Shown: one piece after another, positions 34,494 to 42,926 of the stretch
Position numbering within the stretch: the first letter of the stretch is position 1
Layout: each line of letters opens with the position of its first letter
Assembly: GCA_000531095.1 (NCBI GenBank)
Contig: HG799473.1
Coordinates: 62,001-126,000 of the forward strand
DNA: 64,000 nucleotides
Origin: Gemmata massiliana
GTDB taxonomy: Bacteria; Planctomycetota; Planctomycetia; Gemmatales; Gemmataceae
Reading direction: 5' to 3'
Translations under genes and position numbers: made by a program
Notes under the pieces: model-generated
Databases searched by the model: none
The model's input: the letters and a program-made list of their open reading frames with translations, nothing else
What the model was told of the DNA's origin: nothing

Positions 34494-34901
34494 TCAGGGT
34501 CGCGGTTCAAGTGTCGCCAGCAACTCCTTCACCTTCCGCTCGATGAGGTCGCGAACCGCCCTGTACTGCTCGGGTGGCATGTCTTTCGGGTCGGGGATCT
34601 GCCACTCCTCCCGCCGCTTGGCCTTCACCAACGGGCATTCGTCGCCGCAGCCCATCGTGACCGCCACCTCGACCTCCTGGCCGTTGAACTGGTCGAGCGA
34701 CTTCGAGGCGTGCGTCGTGAGGTCGTACCCGACCTCACGCATGAACTCGACGGCGCGGGGGTTCACCCGACCCGAGGGGCGAGAGCCGGAACTCGCTGCC
34801 GCGACCCCGTCGCCGGCGTGAATTCGGGCAAACGCCTCGGCCATCTGGCTCCGGTTGCTGTTTTCGACGCACACGAACAGGACGAGTTTGGTCGAACCCA
34901 T
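34494..34901 (-). CDS. arsC: Arsenate reductase ArsC, LMW-PTP/thioredoxin type
   Basis: The protein has 135 residues. The N-terminal P-loop is Cys11-V-E-N-S-N-Arg17-S (CX5R), followed by 'QMAEAFARIHAG' and, at the C-terminal side, 'DECPLVKAKRREEWQIPDPKD', the segment of low-molecular-weight phosphatase-type ArsC. It reduces arsenate to arsenite in the cytoplasm. The start at 34901 gives the typical N-terminus; upstream reading frame is not family-like. It is the last gene of arsR-aquaporin-DUF6428-arsC. No arsB or acr3 is present; arsenite would leave through the aquaporin. Confidence 0.88.
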   Translation of the reverse strand: MGSTKLVLFVCVENSNRSQMAEAFARIHAGDGVAAASSGSRPSGRVNPRAVEFMREVGYDLTTHASKSLDQFNGQEVEVAVTMGCGDECPLVKAKRREEWQIPDPKDMPPEQYRAVRDLIERKVKELLATLEPRP

Positions 34902-34930
34902 GCGGTCGCTCCCGAGAAGGTGGGAAAGAA

Positions 34931-35389
34931 TCAGCAACAGCCGGGTGTCGTGCAGCAGGCCGCGTCGGCATTCGCTCCCACGCCGCAGCGGTCCATCGCC
35001 AGACAAGCTGTGTGCTTGGTGCCGAGGTGTAGGAGGACACCGGACGGCGTGACCTCGGCGGCGGTCACCGGGTACTGCGACACGAAGCAACTCTCGTACT
35101 CGACCTCGACCGGCAAGTCGGTGGCCTTCAGCAGCGGGGCGGCGAGCCGGACGATCATGGCCAGCTTGGTGGTGTCGAGCCGGTGTTCGGTGTCGCCGGC
35201 CACCCACACCTGTAGCACGCACGTCGTCGTGGTGCGGGTGGTGCCGCCGCAGTCGATGAAGTCCTTATGGACACGCCCGACTTCGGTGACGTGGTAGTGG
35301 GCCGGCACGAACGAACCGTCCGGCAGCATCAGGTGCAGGGCCACTGCCGGGTTCTCTGCGAGGACGCGGACGAAGTCGTCAAGGATCAT
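34931..35389 (-). CDS. DUF6428-family protein of ars operon
   Basis: The protein has 152 residues and starts after a good GGAGAAG ribosome site. The sequence 'LHLMLPDGSFVPAHYHVTEVGRVHKDFIDCGGTTRTTTTCVLQVWVAGDTEHRL' and 'VEYESCFVSQYPV' matches a small family (DUF6428) often found in ars operons. Many cysteines, including a terminal 'ACCTTPGCC' cluster, suggest arsenite or metal binding. That role is inferred from context only. Confidence 0.7.
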   Translation of the reverse strand: MILDDFVRVLAENPAVALHLMLPDGSFVPAHYHVTEVGRVHKDFIDCGGTTRTTTTCVLQVWVAGDTEHRLDTTKLAMIVRLAAPLLKATDLPVEVEYESCFVSQYPVTAAEVTPSGVLLHLGTKHTACLAMDRCGVGANADAACCTTPGCC

Positions 35390-35412
35390 GCTCTTCTCCG
35401 TACAGGTAAGGT

Positions 35413-36087
35413 TCATTCCTTTGCGCCTTCAGGTCGGCAACAACCGTTGGGTCCGTGGATGACCCCGCAGACGAAGACGCCGGCCAACGCCCCGGCCACT
35501 GGAGCCGTCAGATACACCCAAAAGTGATCTAACCGCTCGGCGACGACTGCCGGGGCGAGCGACCGGGCCGGGTTCATCGACGCCCCCGACACCGGCCCGG
35601 CGAACATCGCCTCGAACGCGATCACCGCCCCGACCGCGACCCCGGCCAGTACGCCCTTTTCCTTCGCCCCGGTCGAGACGCTCAGGATCACGACCATGAG
35701 CATCAGCGTCAGCACGAATTCCATGACCCAGGACTGGGCGACGGGGCCGGCGGGCAGAGTGGCCCCGAGCGTCGGGTGGGCCGGGAACATGGCCCGCAAC
35801 GCGAGGCTGGCGAGGACCGATCCCGCGACCTGCGCGAGGATGTACGGCACCGCACGATTCCACCCGAAGCGGCGGGCGGCACAGAAGCCGAGTGTCACGG
35901 CGGGGTTGAGGTGGCACCCGGACACGTCGCCGAGGGCGTAGATCATCGCCAGCACGACGAGGCCGAAGGTGAACGCCACGCCGACGTGCGTGACCGCCCC
36001 GCCGTGGAGGTCGTTGACGACGACCGCCCCGGTCCCGGCGAACACCAGACAGAACGTGCCGAACGCTTCGGCGGCGAGGGGGCGCAT
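35413..36087 (-). CDS. MIP-family aquaporin, ars-associated (AqpS-like)
   Basis: The protein has 224 residues with six predicted membrane helices and the two half-helix motifs of major intrinsic proteins, 'NPAVTLG' and 'NPARSLAP'. In ars operons such as that of Sinorhizobium meliloti (aqpS-arsC), the channel releases arsenite made by ArsC down its gradient. The stop overlaps no gene, but spacing to arsR (3 bp) and to DUF6428 (23 bp) shows a single operon. Confidence 0.88.
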   Translation of the reverse strand: MRPLAAEAFGTFCLVFAGTGAVVVNDLHGGAVTHVGVAFTFGLVVLAMIYALGDVSGCHLNPAVTLGFCAARRFGWNRAVPYILAQVAGSVLASLALRAMFPAHPTLGATLPAGPVAQSWVMEFVLTLMLMVVILSVSTGAKEKGVLAGVAVGAVIAFEAMFAGPVSGASMNPARSLAPAVVAERLDHFWVYLTAPVAGALAGVFVCGVIHGPNGCCRPEGAKE

Positions 36088-36090
36088 CCG

Positions 36091-36495
36091 TCACCCCTCG
36101 CAACGGGGGGCCGCACGGTCGGTCAACCGGGTGCGGTCGCCGGCCTCCTCCATCAGGCACCAGCCCTGGTCGAGCAGGCCGGACACGCAGCGGTCCACCA
36201 GCCGATAGTGGATGTTGGTGCCGTCCCGCCGGGAAGCCAGGATACCCAAGTCGGACAGCCGCTGGAGTTGGTTCGACACGGCCTGCGGCTTCATGCCGAG
36301 CGAGGCGGCGAGATCGGTGACGCACAGTTCGTCGGCCCGGACGAGGGCGTGCAGAAGTCGTAGCCGGGTTTCGTTAGCCAGCACTTTGAACACCGCCGCC
36401 AAGCCGCCGGCCTGGATCGGCGACATCAGTGGACGCTGCTTCAGTGGGTGCCGCTCACAGCACTCGGTCGCCGGTGGCAGCTTTGTCTTACCCAT
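36091..36495 (-). CDS. arsR: ArsR/SmtB-family repressor
   Basis: The protein has 134 residues with a winged helix: 'LAAVFKVLANETRLRLLHALVRADELCVTDLAASLGMKPQAVSNQLQRLSDLGILASRRDGTNIHYRL'. The segment 'ELCVTDL' holds one cysteine of the usual metal site; further cysteines lie at both ends ('ECCE', 'DRCVSGLLDQGWCL', 'APRCEG'). The start at 36495 has a GGAGGAC ribosome site. It is the first gene of the ars operon, with a perfect palindrome just upstream. Confidence 0.88.
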   Translation of the reverse strand: MGKTKLPPATECCERHPLKQRPLMSPIQAGGLAAVFKVLANETRLRLLHALVRADELCVTDLAASLGMKPQAVSNQLQRLSDLGILASRRDGTNIHYRLVDRCVSGLLDQGWCLMEEAGDRTRLTDRAAPRCEG

Positions 36496-36510
36496 TGCTG
36501 ATGTCCTCCA

Positions 36511-36534
36511 CAATTACACTACCCAGTGTAATTG
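36511..36534. promoter_or_regulatory. ArsR operator palindrome
   Basis: A perfect inverted repeat, CAATTACACT-ACCC-AGTGTAATTG, lies 16 bases before the arsR start. Its size and AT-rich TTACAC/GTGTAA arms fit an ArsR/SmtB-type operator overlapping the ars promoter. It is not followed by a T-run, so a terminator is unlikely. Confidence 0.75.
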
Positions 36535-36662
36535 TTGTCGGCAATATGCTGTTCGCGAGCGGGATCGGGGCAGGTAGGCGGGTGTAGCCGCCGGCGTGTG
36601 CTGCGCCTGGTCCGCTCCACTCGCGGCTTAGAAACGGATTTTCTTCGTGGCCTGCGAGATGT

Positions 36663-37712
36663 GTGAGCGTGGTCGAATCCATTGGCCTTAAGCCCTATAC
36701 CGAGGATGTGAAGCTTCTGCGACCGCTCGCACCGTGGCTGAACATGAAAGCACTTCGGCAAATCGAACAGCGCGTTCTCGAACTCTCCCAGGCACTTGAC
36801 CTGCGCCCAACGCTTGAAAAGGCAGCCGAGATCGGCGAACTGCTGGTCGAGGCGAGATCGCAGGTTCAGCATGGCCAGTGGGCCGGCTGGCTGGCCCGAT
36901 GCGGACTGCGTCCCCGCACGGCCTGGGACTACATCGCGGTGGCGAACGCGAAGGTAGAGAATCGGTGGCCCGCCACCAGAATGACGATCAAGCAGTTTTT
37001 GGACACAGTGCGTCGGGCGAAATTTGCCGAGCGCAGGGCCGAGCGACAGGCCGAACGACAGGCTGCTGCCGGCGAGCGGGGCAAGCTCCCGTCGAACGTC
37101 GAATTCGTCCAAGCGGATTGCAGAAAGCACCTCTGGCCTGACCACATCGACATCATCGCGACCGACCCGCCGTGGACGGAGCTTGACGCCTACAAGTGGC
37201 TGGCCGGGTTCGCAGCGCAGAGGCTCAGGATCGGGGGATTACTCCTCGTCCAGTGTGCGACGATGCACATGCCGCAAGTGATGAACCTGATGTGCGCGGC
37301 CCGGCTCAACTACGTCTGGACGATGGCGATCATTTACTCGGAAACCCGCACCGTCCGGGCAAACGGACGATTCCGGGCAACGTGGTCGCCGATCCTCGTG
37401 TTCAGTCGTGGCGACTTCACGATCCCGCAAAGCCTGTCGGACGGGTACACGGTTCGCGGTGGGGAAAAAAACTTGCACGACTGGCAACAGCCCATCGAAC
37501 CGTGGAGGTACTGGCTCGACCGATTGGCTCGTCCCGGTGCCGTCGTTGCCGACCCGTTTGTAGGCAGCGGCACCATCGGCTGTGTGTGCAGGGAGTACGG
37601 CCTTTGCTTCCACGGCACGGAACTCGACAAAGTGGCGTACAGAATCGCGAGGGGCCGCATCCTGTCCCACGAAGTGCAGTCGCCTGCCCCGGATGACCGC
37701 GAGGGAAGTTGA
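36663..37712 (+). CDS. DNA methyltransferase with DPPW motif, DUF3102-like N-terminus
   Basis: The protein has 349 residues from a GTG. Residues 45-135 ('TLEKAAEIGELLVEARSQVQHGQWAGWLARCGLRPRTAWDYIAVA...AERRAERQAERQ') are a helical DNA-binding segment of the DUF3102 kind. The catalytic motif IV is Asp168-Pro-Pro-Trp171 and the AdoMet motif I is 'DPFVGSGT' near residue 305; with IV before I this is a beta-class N4/N6 amino-methyltransferase. No restriction enzyme is adjacent. It may protect or regulate the element. It is divergent from the ars operon. Confidence 0.8.
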   Translation: MSVVESIGLKPYTEDVKLLRPLAPWLNMKALRQIEQRVLELSQALDLRPTLEKAAEIGELLVEARSQVQHGQWAGWLARCGLRPRTAWDYIAVANAKVENRWPATRMTIKQFLDTVRRAKFAERRAERQAERQAAAGERGKLPSNVEFVQADCRKHLWPDHIDIIATDPPWTELDAYKWLAGFAAQRLRIGGLLLVQCATMHMPQVMNLMCAARLNYVWTMAIIYSETRTVRANGRFRATWSPILVFSRGDFTIPQSLSDGYTVRGGEKNLHDWQQPIEPWRYWLDRLARPGAVVADPFVGSGTIGCVCREYGLCFHGTELDKVAYRIARGRILSHEVQSPAPDDREGS

Positions 37713-37731
37713 TCGCGGCGTTTCAAACCCG

Positions 37732-39045
37732 TTACGGTACGAAACAGTCGTCGGGCAAGCTGTCGAGGTCTAACTCGTCGTCGTCGCGAAACGGTGTGCC
37801 GTTGCCGGTGAACCAAAACTTCGCATCGTCTTCGGCGGTCGGCAATACAACTTGATCTGGCTCGCGAAGGGTGATTGCACTTCCGAAATGCGGCTCCTCC
37901 TTCTTGACCGCAGAGGGTGTCTTCGCAGCCGATGGCCGAATGACTTCACAAATCTCCCGCGCGGTCATCCCCTCCCTCAGCTTCGGTAGTGCCGCTTCGA
38001 GTTCCGACAGCAGATAAAGCCCTTTCAGGTGGTCCGGCTTCAGGTTTTCACCCGGCAGAGCCTTCGTTGCGATGAGAGCGGCGACGTGTTGCTGCGTTCG
38101 CCGTACCTCGGCAAGTTCGCGGTCGAGTTTTGCGACGGCTTCCGCTTGCTTGACTGTTAATCCGATGCTCTCCACGACCGCCTGCTTCCCCGCGTCCTCT
38201 CGGCTCTGCCGGGTTCGCAACTTGGCGGTCAGCCAGTCCAGCACCAACGGCGAGCCGTCGCCCGGATACCCGTTTTTCTTGTGTTCCTTCAAAGCATTTT
38301 CGACCACACGACACACCTCGAACCGGAGCATGGCCCCCTCGCCATCGGCAGTCAACTGCCTGACAACTGCGTGGATCTGGTCGGCCAACTTCAGCCGATC
38401 AACCGCCGCGTCGAGCAGGTCCGCGTCATCGTCCGCAGCCGGTCGCCCTCTACGCCGAGCCTCGGCGTCGTCACGCTCTTGGAACTTGAAGTGATGGGGG
38501 AGAACCTTGTGCTTGTCGAATAGCTTGGCGTCCCGCAGCGTCATCAGGAGCCTCCGTACCGTCAGCCGCGTAACGCCGAGCAAGGAGGAAATTCGCTTCA
38601 CACACATCACTTTTCCCGGCTTCGCCTTTTTCTCCTCAGCGATCTCCAGCCCGCGAACCAACCAGTAGGCACAGTACAGTTCACATTTGTTGTGCGCATC
38701 AAGGAACGGCGTCTCGGCAGGCAGTGGCAACCGCCAGGAAGCGAAGCAGCCGTGCCAGCGGCCATCCTCGCTCGACTCCTTCAGCCGCGTGAACTCCTTC
38801 GCCATGTCGCCGAACGGTTCGACGGCCACCCAGCCGTCCTTCGACTGCCGAACTAGCCCCAACGCTAATAACTTCTGGAGGTGGGTCGCGATGGTCTGGC
38901 GATCCATCAGCCCGCCCAGCATCTTGGCCACCCCCATCGCGGTGACAGGACGACGGAGAGGGGTGAGCCGCGCGTATATCACCCGCTGGCGGATCGATAG
39001 AGACGGCTTCTTGCCCTTCATATTCAATACATAAATCGAGAGCAT
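37732..39045 (-). CDS. Two-winged-helix protein, putative replication initiator
   Basis: The protein has about 437 residues. The start at 39045 has GAAGGAAG just before it; the frame reaches 39228 but that part runs into repeats. There are two winged-helix-like regions: 'SIRQRVIYARLTPLRRPVTAMGVAKMLGGLMDRQTIATHLQKLLALGLVRQ' and 'VMCVKRISSLLGVTRLTVRRLLMTLRDAKLFDKH'. A long coiled segment and an acidic C-terminus follow. Twin winged helices and the iteron-like repeats upstream resemble plasmid Rep proteins. I recognise no named Rep family, so a regulator is the alternative. Confidence 0.5.
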   Translation of the reverse strand: MLSIYVLNMKGKKPSLSIRQRVIYARLTPLRRPVTAMGVAKMLGGLMDRQTIATHLQKLLALGLVRQSKDGWVAVEPFGDMAKEFTRLKESSEDGRWHGCFASWRLPLPAETPFLDAHNKCELYCAYWLVRGLEIAEEKKAKPGKVMCVKRISSLLGVTRLTVRRLLMTLRDAKLFDKHKVLPHHFKFQERDDAEARRRGRPAADDDADLLDAAVDRLKLADQIHAVVRQLTADGEGAMLRFEVCRVVENALKEHKKNGYPGDGSPLVLDWLTAKLRTRQSREDAGKQAVVESIGLTVKQAEAVAKLDRELAEVRRTQQHVAALIATKALPGENLKPDHLKGLYLLSELEAALPKLREGMTAREICEVIRPSAAKTPSAVKKEEPHFGSAITLREPDQVVLPTAEDDAKFWFTGNGTPFRDDDELDLDSLPDDCFVP

Positions 39046-39223
39046 GGCTTCCTTCAAAGTGAGACACGTTGTTAAGTGGACAGGCAGGGCTGCCCTCTGG
39101 ACTACGAGAGTGTCGCCGTTGATGGTTTTCTTCCGAATCGTGAGGCAACTAGCGCATTTCTCGGAGGCAACTTTTCCAAGCCGTGATGCATGATGACAGG
39201 GCTTTTGTGGAAAATTGACCCCA

Positions 39224-39273
39224 GTCATATAGGAGTCACAGAGGCTTCTGTCATGTAGGCTTCGTCACGAAGG
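39224..39273. repeat. Four iteron-like tandem repeats
   Basis: On the minus strand the word CCTNNRTGAC occurs four times: CCTTCGTGAC (39273-39264), CCTACATGAC (39259-39250), CCTCTGTGAC (39244-39235) and CCTATATGAC (39233-39224), spaced 11-15 bases. It lies about 180 bases upstream of the two-winged-helix gene. Such spacing is typical of plasmid iterons or of operator arrays. Confidence 0.7.
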
Positions 39274-40045
39274 TTTCATTCCCTCCGGGCGTCCGCTTCG
39301 CTCCCGCCCTGCGGAACGAACCCCTCGTATTCACCGCTGGTCCCCTCGCTTCGCTCGGGCGGGCATACGGTCCTGTGCGAATCCGCCAGAAGTGGAGTAC
39401 GACCTCCCGCGAAGCGGCATCCGGTCCTGCGTGCGTCGGCCAGAGATCAGCGACAACTCCCTGTGCGGCGAACGCACCCAACCCACCAGCCAGTGCAGCT
39501 TCGCCCTCGCAGACGCTCAGGCCGGCGGGTCCGCCAGATGAGAACCACGACTATCTCGCCGTTGTCACCCGGTGGCGTAGCCCCCGAGCTGCGCGGAGAG
39601 TGAGCCACGGCAATTGACTGGCCGTAGTCAGTGTCGCTTGTGCTAATAACCGCCGCGTTCCATTCAGGACCACCACCTCGCGTATCCGTGCCGACCTCTG
39701 TCAGAAGTCCTTGCCCGCGAGGTAATAGTGGCTGCACCAGCCGGCGGACTGCCAGGGTGCTGGGCGGTTTGGAGCAGGCCGGACTGTTCGTTCCGTTACT
39801 GCCCCTCCGGGATCGTGTCGCAGAACTGTTTTCTGATCAATTCCAATGCTTTTGCCACTCGACTGAGAGTCTTCTACCCGCCCTCCCCATTCCTGTTCGG
39901 ACCTCTTGTTATTAGCATTCGGTGTTGCAAAACCGTTCACCCTCTCACCGCACGTCCTATTAGCCCACGGCGAAGAACGCTGCGGTGACGCGACCGCAAA
40001 AAATCGCGGCACCACCGGACGGCACGCCCACAGGGGTCGTACCTA
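39274..40045. other. Long non-coding stretch beside iteron-like repeats
   Basis: About 770 bases with only short shadow reading frames. Two imperfect copies of a ~30-base unit begin GCATACGGTCCTG (39363) and GCATCCGGTCCTG (39417). Later parts are more AT-rich (39835-39960). Together with the adjacent iteron-like repeats this could be a former plasmid origin (oriV). No RNA gene or oriT nick site is recognised. Confidence 0.35.
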
Positions 40046-40450
40046 TTAACCCGCTACCGGCTCCTCTCGCAGCGTCGCCACCTTCATCGTGGCTTCGAGG
40101 TACACGTCTTCGACCGGCCCGTCGCCGTGTTCCGAGGTGGCGATGTCGATCCGCACCGCGTCGGCCAGATACTTCACCAGCATGTCTTGGTTGACGTGGC
40201 CCACGTCATTCCCGGTCAGGGTGAGTGTGACATCGACCCGAAAGCGGCGGACGGGTTGCCCCCGGAACCGCCGCCGCTGGATGGCCCGTGCCACCGCCTG
40301 GGCGTCCTTGTGGTCGCGGAACACCTGGGCGCAATCGAGGATCTTGGACCAGCCGTCGCCGGTCCAGAGCCTGTCGTCGCCCCGCTGGATGACGAACCGG
40401 GAGTGGTTCGCGCTCAAATACCGGATCATCAACGTCATCTCGTTCCGCAT
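40046..40450 (-). CDS. Hypothetical protein of backbone operon
   Basis: The protein has about 134 residues; the start at 40450 follows a GAGGTGG ribosome-site-like sequence. It has 'RYLSANHSRFVIQRGDDRLWTGDGWSKILDCAQVFRDHKDAQAVARAIQRRRF', then 'FRVDVTLTLTGNDVGHVNQDMLVKYLADAVRIDI'. I do not recognise the family. It is the last gene of a run on the minus strand that begins at 43331. Confidence 0.6.
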   Translation of the reverse strand: MRNEMTLMIRYLSANHSRFVIQRGDDRLWTGDGWSKILDCAQVFRDHKDAQAVARAIQRRRFRGQPVRRFRVDVTLTLTGNDVGHVNQDMLVKYLADAVRIDIATSEHGDGPVEDVYLEATMKVATLREEPVAG

Positions 40451-40505
40451 CACTGACCACCTCATTCGGGGATGTCAACACCCGGTCTTCGACCGTCTTC
40501 ACCCA

Positions 40506-41801
40506 TCACGCCGGAAGACAGGTGAGCGACTCGTCAACCGGATCGAAGTCGCCCGGCTCTGAAGGCATCGGGGCAAGAGTGCGTTTCGGGCGGACGAGTG
40601 GATCGCCGACCCGTGTTCTCGCCACCCGCTCGCGGGCGGTCGCCACGGCAGCGGGGTCGATGTCGGTCGTCACACAGCGGCGGTTCAGACGCTTGCAGAC
40701 GGCGGCGGTCGTCCCCGACCCGCAGAACGGGTCGAGGACCAGTTCGCCCTCGCCGGTCAGCCGCCGGATGAAGAACTCGGCCTCGCCCTCGGGTTGCTCG
40801 TAGACGTGGTTCCGCTTGACGACGGGGGCCGCGATCACGTCGCCCATCCAGTCGGTAGGCTCGAAGTTGCCGTTGCAGTACACCAGCAGCGGCTTCCACC
40901 CGCAGCGGATTTTCGGGCCGAAGACGCTCGTCTTCTGACCGTTGAACAGGGTGGCGCACGTCCAGACGTACCGGAGCCGACCGTCCAGCCGACGCATGAC
41001 CTCGGGGAGGAAACTGGTGCCGAGGTAGGTGACGAGCAGTCCACCGGGTTGAAGCACCTTAGACGCCCATTCCGCCAGATCCGAGTACAGCGGCAGGTGC
41101 TGCCGGTGGTACAGCGGGTCGGTGTAGATCAACCGCACGCTGCCCGGCTCGACCGGCATCTTCCGAAAGTCGCAGTGGTGGACCTGGGCCAGGGTGTCCG
41201 GCGGCACTTCGGCGACGGGTCGCGTCGCGCAGGCCACCGCCGCTCCCACCCGCTTCGCCTTACGGACGGCTTCACGGGCCGTCATCAGCCTTGTCGGTGC
41301 GTCGTCCCCGAGCCGCACCAGGGCGTCGGTCGCCTCCCGCTGCTCGCGGGGGGTGCGTGCCATGAGGTGGCGTGGGCGGGTCTTGCCATCCTTTCCTCGG
41401 AACTCCGTCAACGTCGGGATCTCCGACGTTGACTCCAACCCCTCGCGGGCGGCGGCGACGGTTTTATCGCTAACGCCGACCTTTTCGCCGAGGTAGCTGT
41501 TGCTCAGGTGCGGCATCGACCGTAGGGCGGCACGCACCACTTCCCGCTTCTGCTCGGCGGACAGGTGCCGGCGGACACTGTTCAGCGACAGCCGCATCAG
41601 GTGGCCGGCTTCGGCGTCCAGGCCGTTGATCACCTCACGGGGGTAGTCCTTGATGCCGAGTTCGGCGGCGGCGCGGACGCGACCCTGGCCGTCGATCACC
41701 TCGCCGTCCGTGGTAACCACGACGGGGACGAGGACGCGGCCTGCCTCGCGGATCGCAGCCTTCAGCGTGTCGTACTCGGCCTCGCTCAGATCGGGGATCA
41801 T
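40506..41801 (-). CDS. ParB-domain-fused DNA methyltransferase with DPLY motif
   Basis: The protein has 431 residues. Residues 1-115 are a ParB/Sulfiredoxin-like nuclease domain plus helix-turn-helix ('VPVVVTTDGEVIDGQGRVRAAAELGI' and 'NSYLGEKVGVSDKTVAAAREGL'). The C-terminal half is a beta-class methyltransferase: motif IV region 'SVRLIYTDPLYHRQHL' (residues 228-231) and motif I 'LDPFCGSGTTAAVCKRLNRRCVTTDID'. Motif IV should read DPPY; here it is DPLY, which may weaken or change activity. ParB-methyltransferase fusions are common on phages and plasmids. The start at 41801 overlaps the phosphatase stop as ATGA. Confidence 0.82.
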   Translation of the reverse strand: MIPDLSEAEYDTLKAAIREAGRVLVPVVVTTDGEVIDGQGRVRAAAELGIKDYPREVINGLDAEAGHLMRLSLNSVRRHLSAEQKREVVRAALRSMPHLSNSYLGEKVGVSDKTVAAAREGLESTSEIPTLTEFRGKDGKTRPRHLMARTPREQREATDALVRLGDDAPTRLMTAREAVRKAKRVGAAVACATRPVAEVPPDTLAQVHHCDFRKMPVEPGSVRLIYTDPLYHRQHLPLYSDLAEWASKVLQPGGLLVTYLGTSFLPEVMRRLDGRLRYVWTCATLFNGQKTSVFGPKIRCGWKPLLVYCNGNFEPTDWMGDVIAAPVVKRNHVYEQPEGEAEFFIRRLTGEGELVLDPFCGSGTTAAVCKRLNRRCVTTDIDPAAVATARERVARTRVGDPLVRPKRTLAPMPSEPGDFDPVDESLTCLPA

Positions 41802-42526
41802 GACTCGCCTCGGGTCGTGTTGAGAACCGTCACGCCCTTCACACGCTCGTTCCCCGGCGTTGCTCGGAAGTCGAGTCGCCGCCCCCGCTCGTCCGCCTGC
41901 CACGTCTGCCGCGTCGTCACCTCAACCGCCGTCAGCACCCCTCCCAGTCCGCTGCCCGTGTCGATGCAGAGCAGGTAGCCGAGGTCTAGCACCTCGGCGT
42001 GCGGCGTGTGACCCACGACCGCGACCTTACCGTTCTTGTGCGGTGCGGGAACGCCGTCGTGCAGCGACCGCCACCGAAGGGTGTGGCCATCGTGTCGGTC
42101 GAGTGGCAGATCGGACTGGTAGCCGGCATGGGCGAAGAAATGCGTTTCGATCTCGTAATGCGGAACGCAGCGTTCGAGGAACGAGATGTGCGCAGCCGGG
42201 ATCAGCGACATCCGCCCGGAGTCTCCGGGGTAAGAGTCGAGCGTCGTGATTCCACCCCCGAACTCGATCCACCGGCGGAAGGCCGCGCGACTGGATCGAG
42301 CGGCCAGCAACATCTCGTCGTGGTTGCCCAGGATCGGAACGAGGTGACACCGACGTTGCAGATCGACCAGCAGGTCGAGGACGCCACGGGAGTCGATGCC
42401 ACGATCCACGAAATCGCCCAGAGCGACGACCGTGTCCTCGGGTCGCGGATCGATGACCTCGATCAGGGCAGCCAGGGCGGTCGAGCAGCCGTGGGTGTCC
42501 CCGATGGCGATGGTGCGTGGGGTCAT
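41798..42526 (-). CDS. PPP-family serine/threonine phosphatase
   Basis: The protein has 242 residues. The metallophosphatase signature is complete: 'AIGDTHG' (residues 7-13), 'ALGDFVDRG' (residues 35-43), 'ILGNHDEM' and a later 'AVVGHTPH'. These ligands bind two metals in the PPP family (lambda phosphatase and PrpA/B type). Substrate is likely phosphoprotein or a dinucleotide. On mobile elements such enzymes may modulate host signalling. It is coupled by ATGA to the methyltransferase and lies 3 bp after a zinc-ribbon gene. Confidence 0.85.
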   Translation of the reverse strand: MTPRTIAIGDTHGCSTALAALIEVIDPRPEDTVVALGDFVDRGIDSRGVLDLLVDLQRRCHLVPILGNHDEMLLAARSSRAAFRRWIEFGGGITTLDSYPGDSGRMSLIPAAHISFLERCVPHYEIETHFFAHAGYQSDLPLDRHDGHTLRWRSLHDGVPAPHKNGKVAVVGHTPHAEVLDLGYLLCIDTGSGLGGVLTAVEVTTRQTWQADERGRRLDFRATPGNERVKGVTVLNTTRGES

Positions 42527-42529
42527 GGG

Positions 42530-42817
42530 TCACTGCACCAGAGGGGGGAGGTCGCGAGTGCAGCGGCTGCACACGCTGCCGAACGTGTCCGTCAGGGCGC
42601 GGCAGTGTGGGCAGTGGCTGTGCGGCATCCCCTGATGGCTCCCGCCGAAGAGCCAGGCGTTGGCGATCTTCCCCAACAAGCTCTTGCGCTTCCCCGGCGT
42701 GAGTTGGACCTGACCGCAATGGGGGCATTGGCACTCGGTGCCGCTGTGAACCTGACGGGACCGTAGCAGCGAGCCACACTTGCAGCATTGAAAGACATCG
42801 AGTGCGATAACGTGCAT
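42530..42817 (-). CDS. Small zinc-ribbon protein
   Basis: The protein has 95 residues. Four CxxC pairs are visible: CCKC near residue 11, CPHC near residue 31, CPHC near residue 70 and CSRC near the C-terminus. This predicts two zinc ribbons and nucleic-acid or protein binding. It is transcribed with the PPP phosphatase, whose start is 3 bp downstream. The function is unknown. Confidence 0.65.
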   Translation of the reverse strand: MHVIALDVFQCCKCGSLLRSRQVHSGTECQCPHCGQVQLTPGKRKSLLGKIANAWLFGGSHQGMPHSHCPHCRALTDTFGSVCSRCTRDLPPLVQ

Positions 42818-42926
42818 AGCCGTCTCCAGAAAGAAGCGGGTTCACGCCCGAACGCGAGCCGACTTCGGCTTCGAGCGACCTCGCCTGACGACTACACGCG
42901 GCATTCGGAAGCGACTCGGAAACCGC

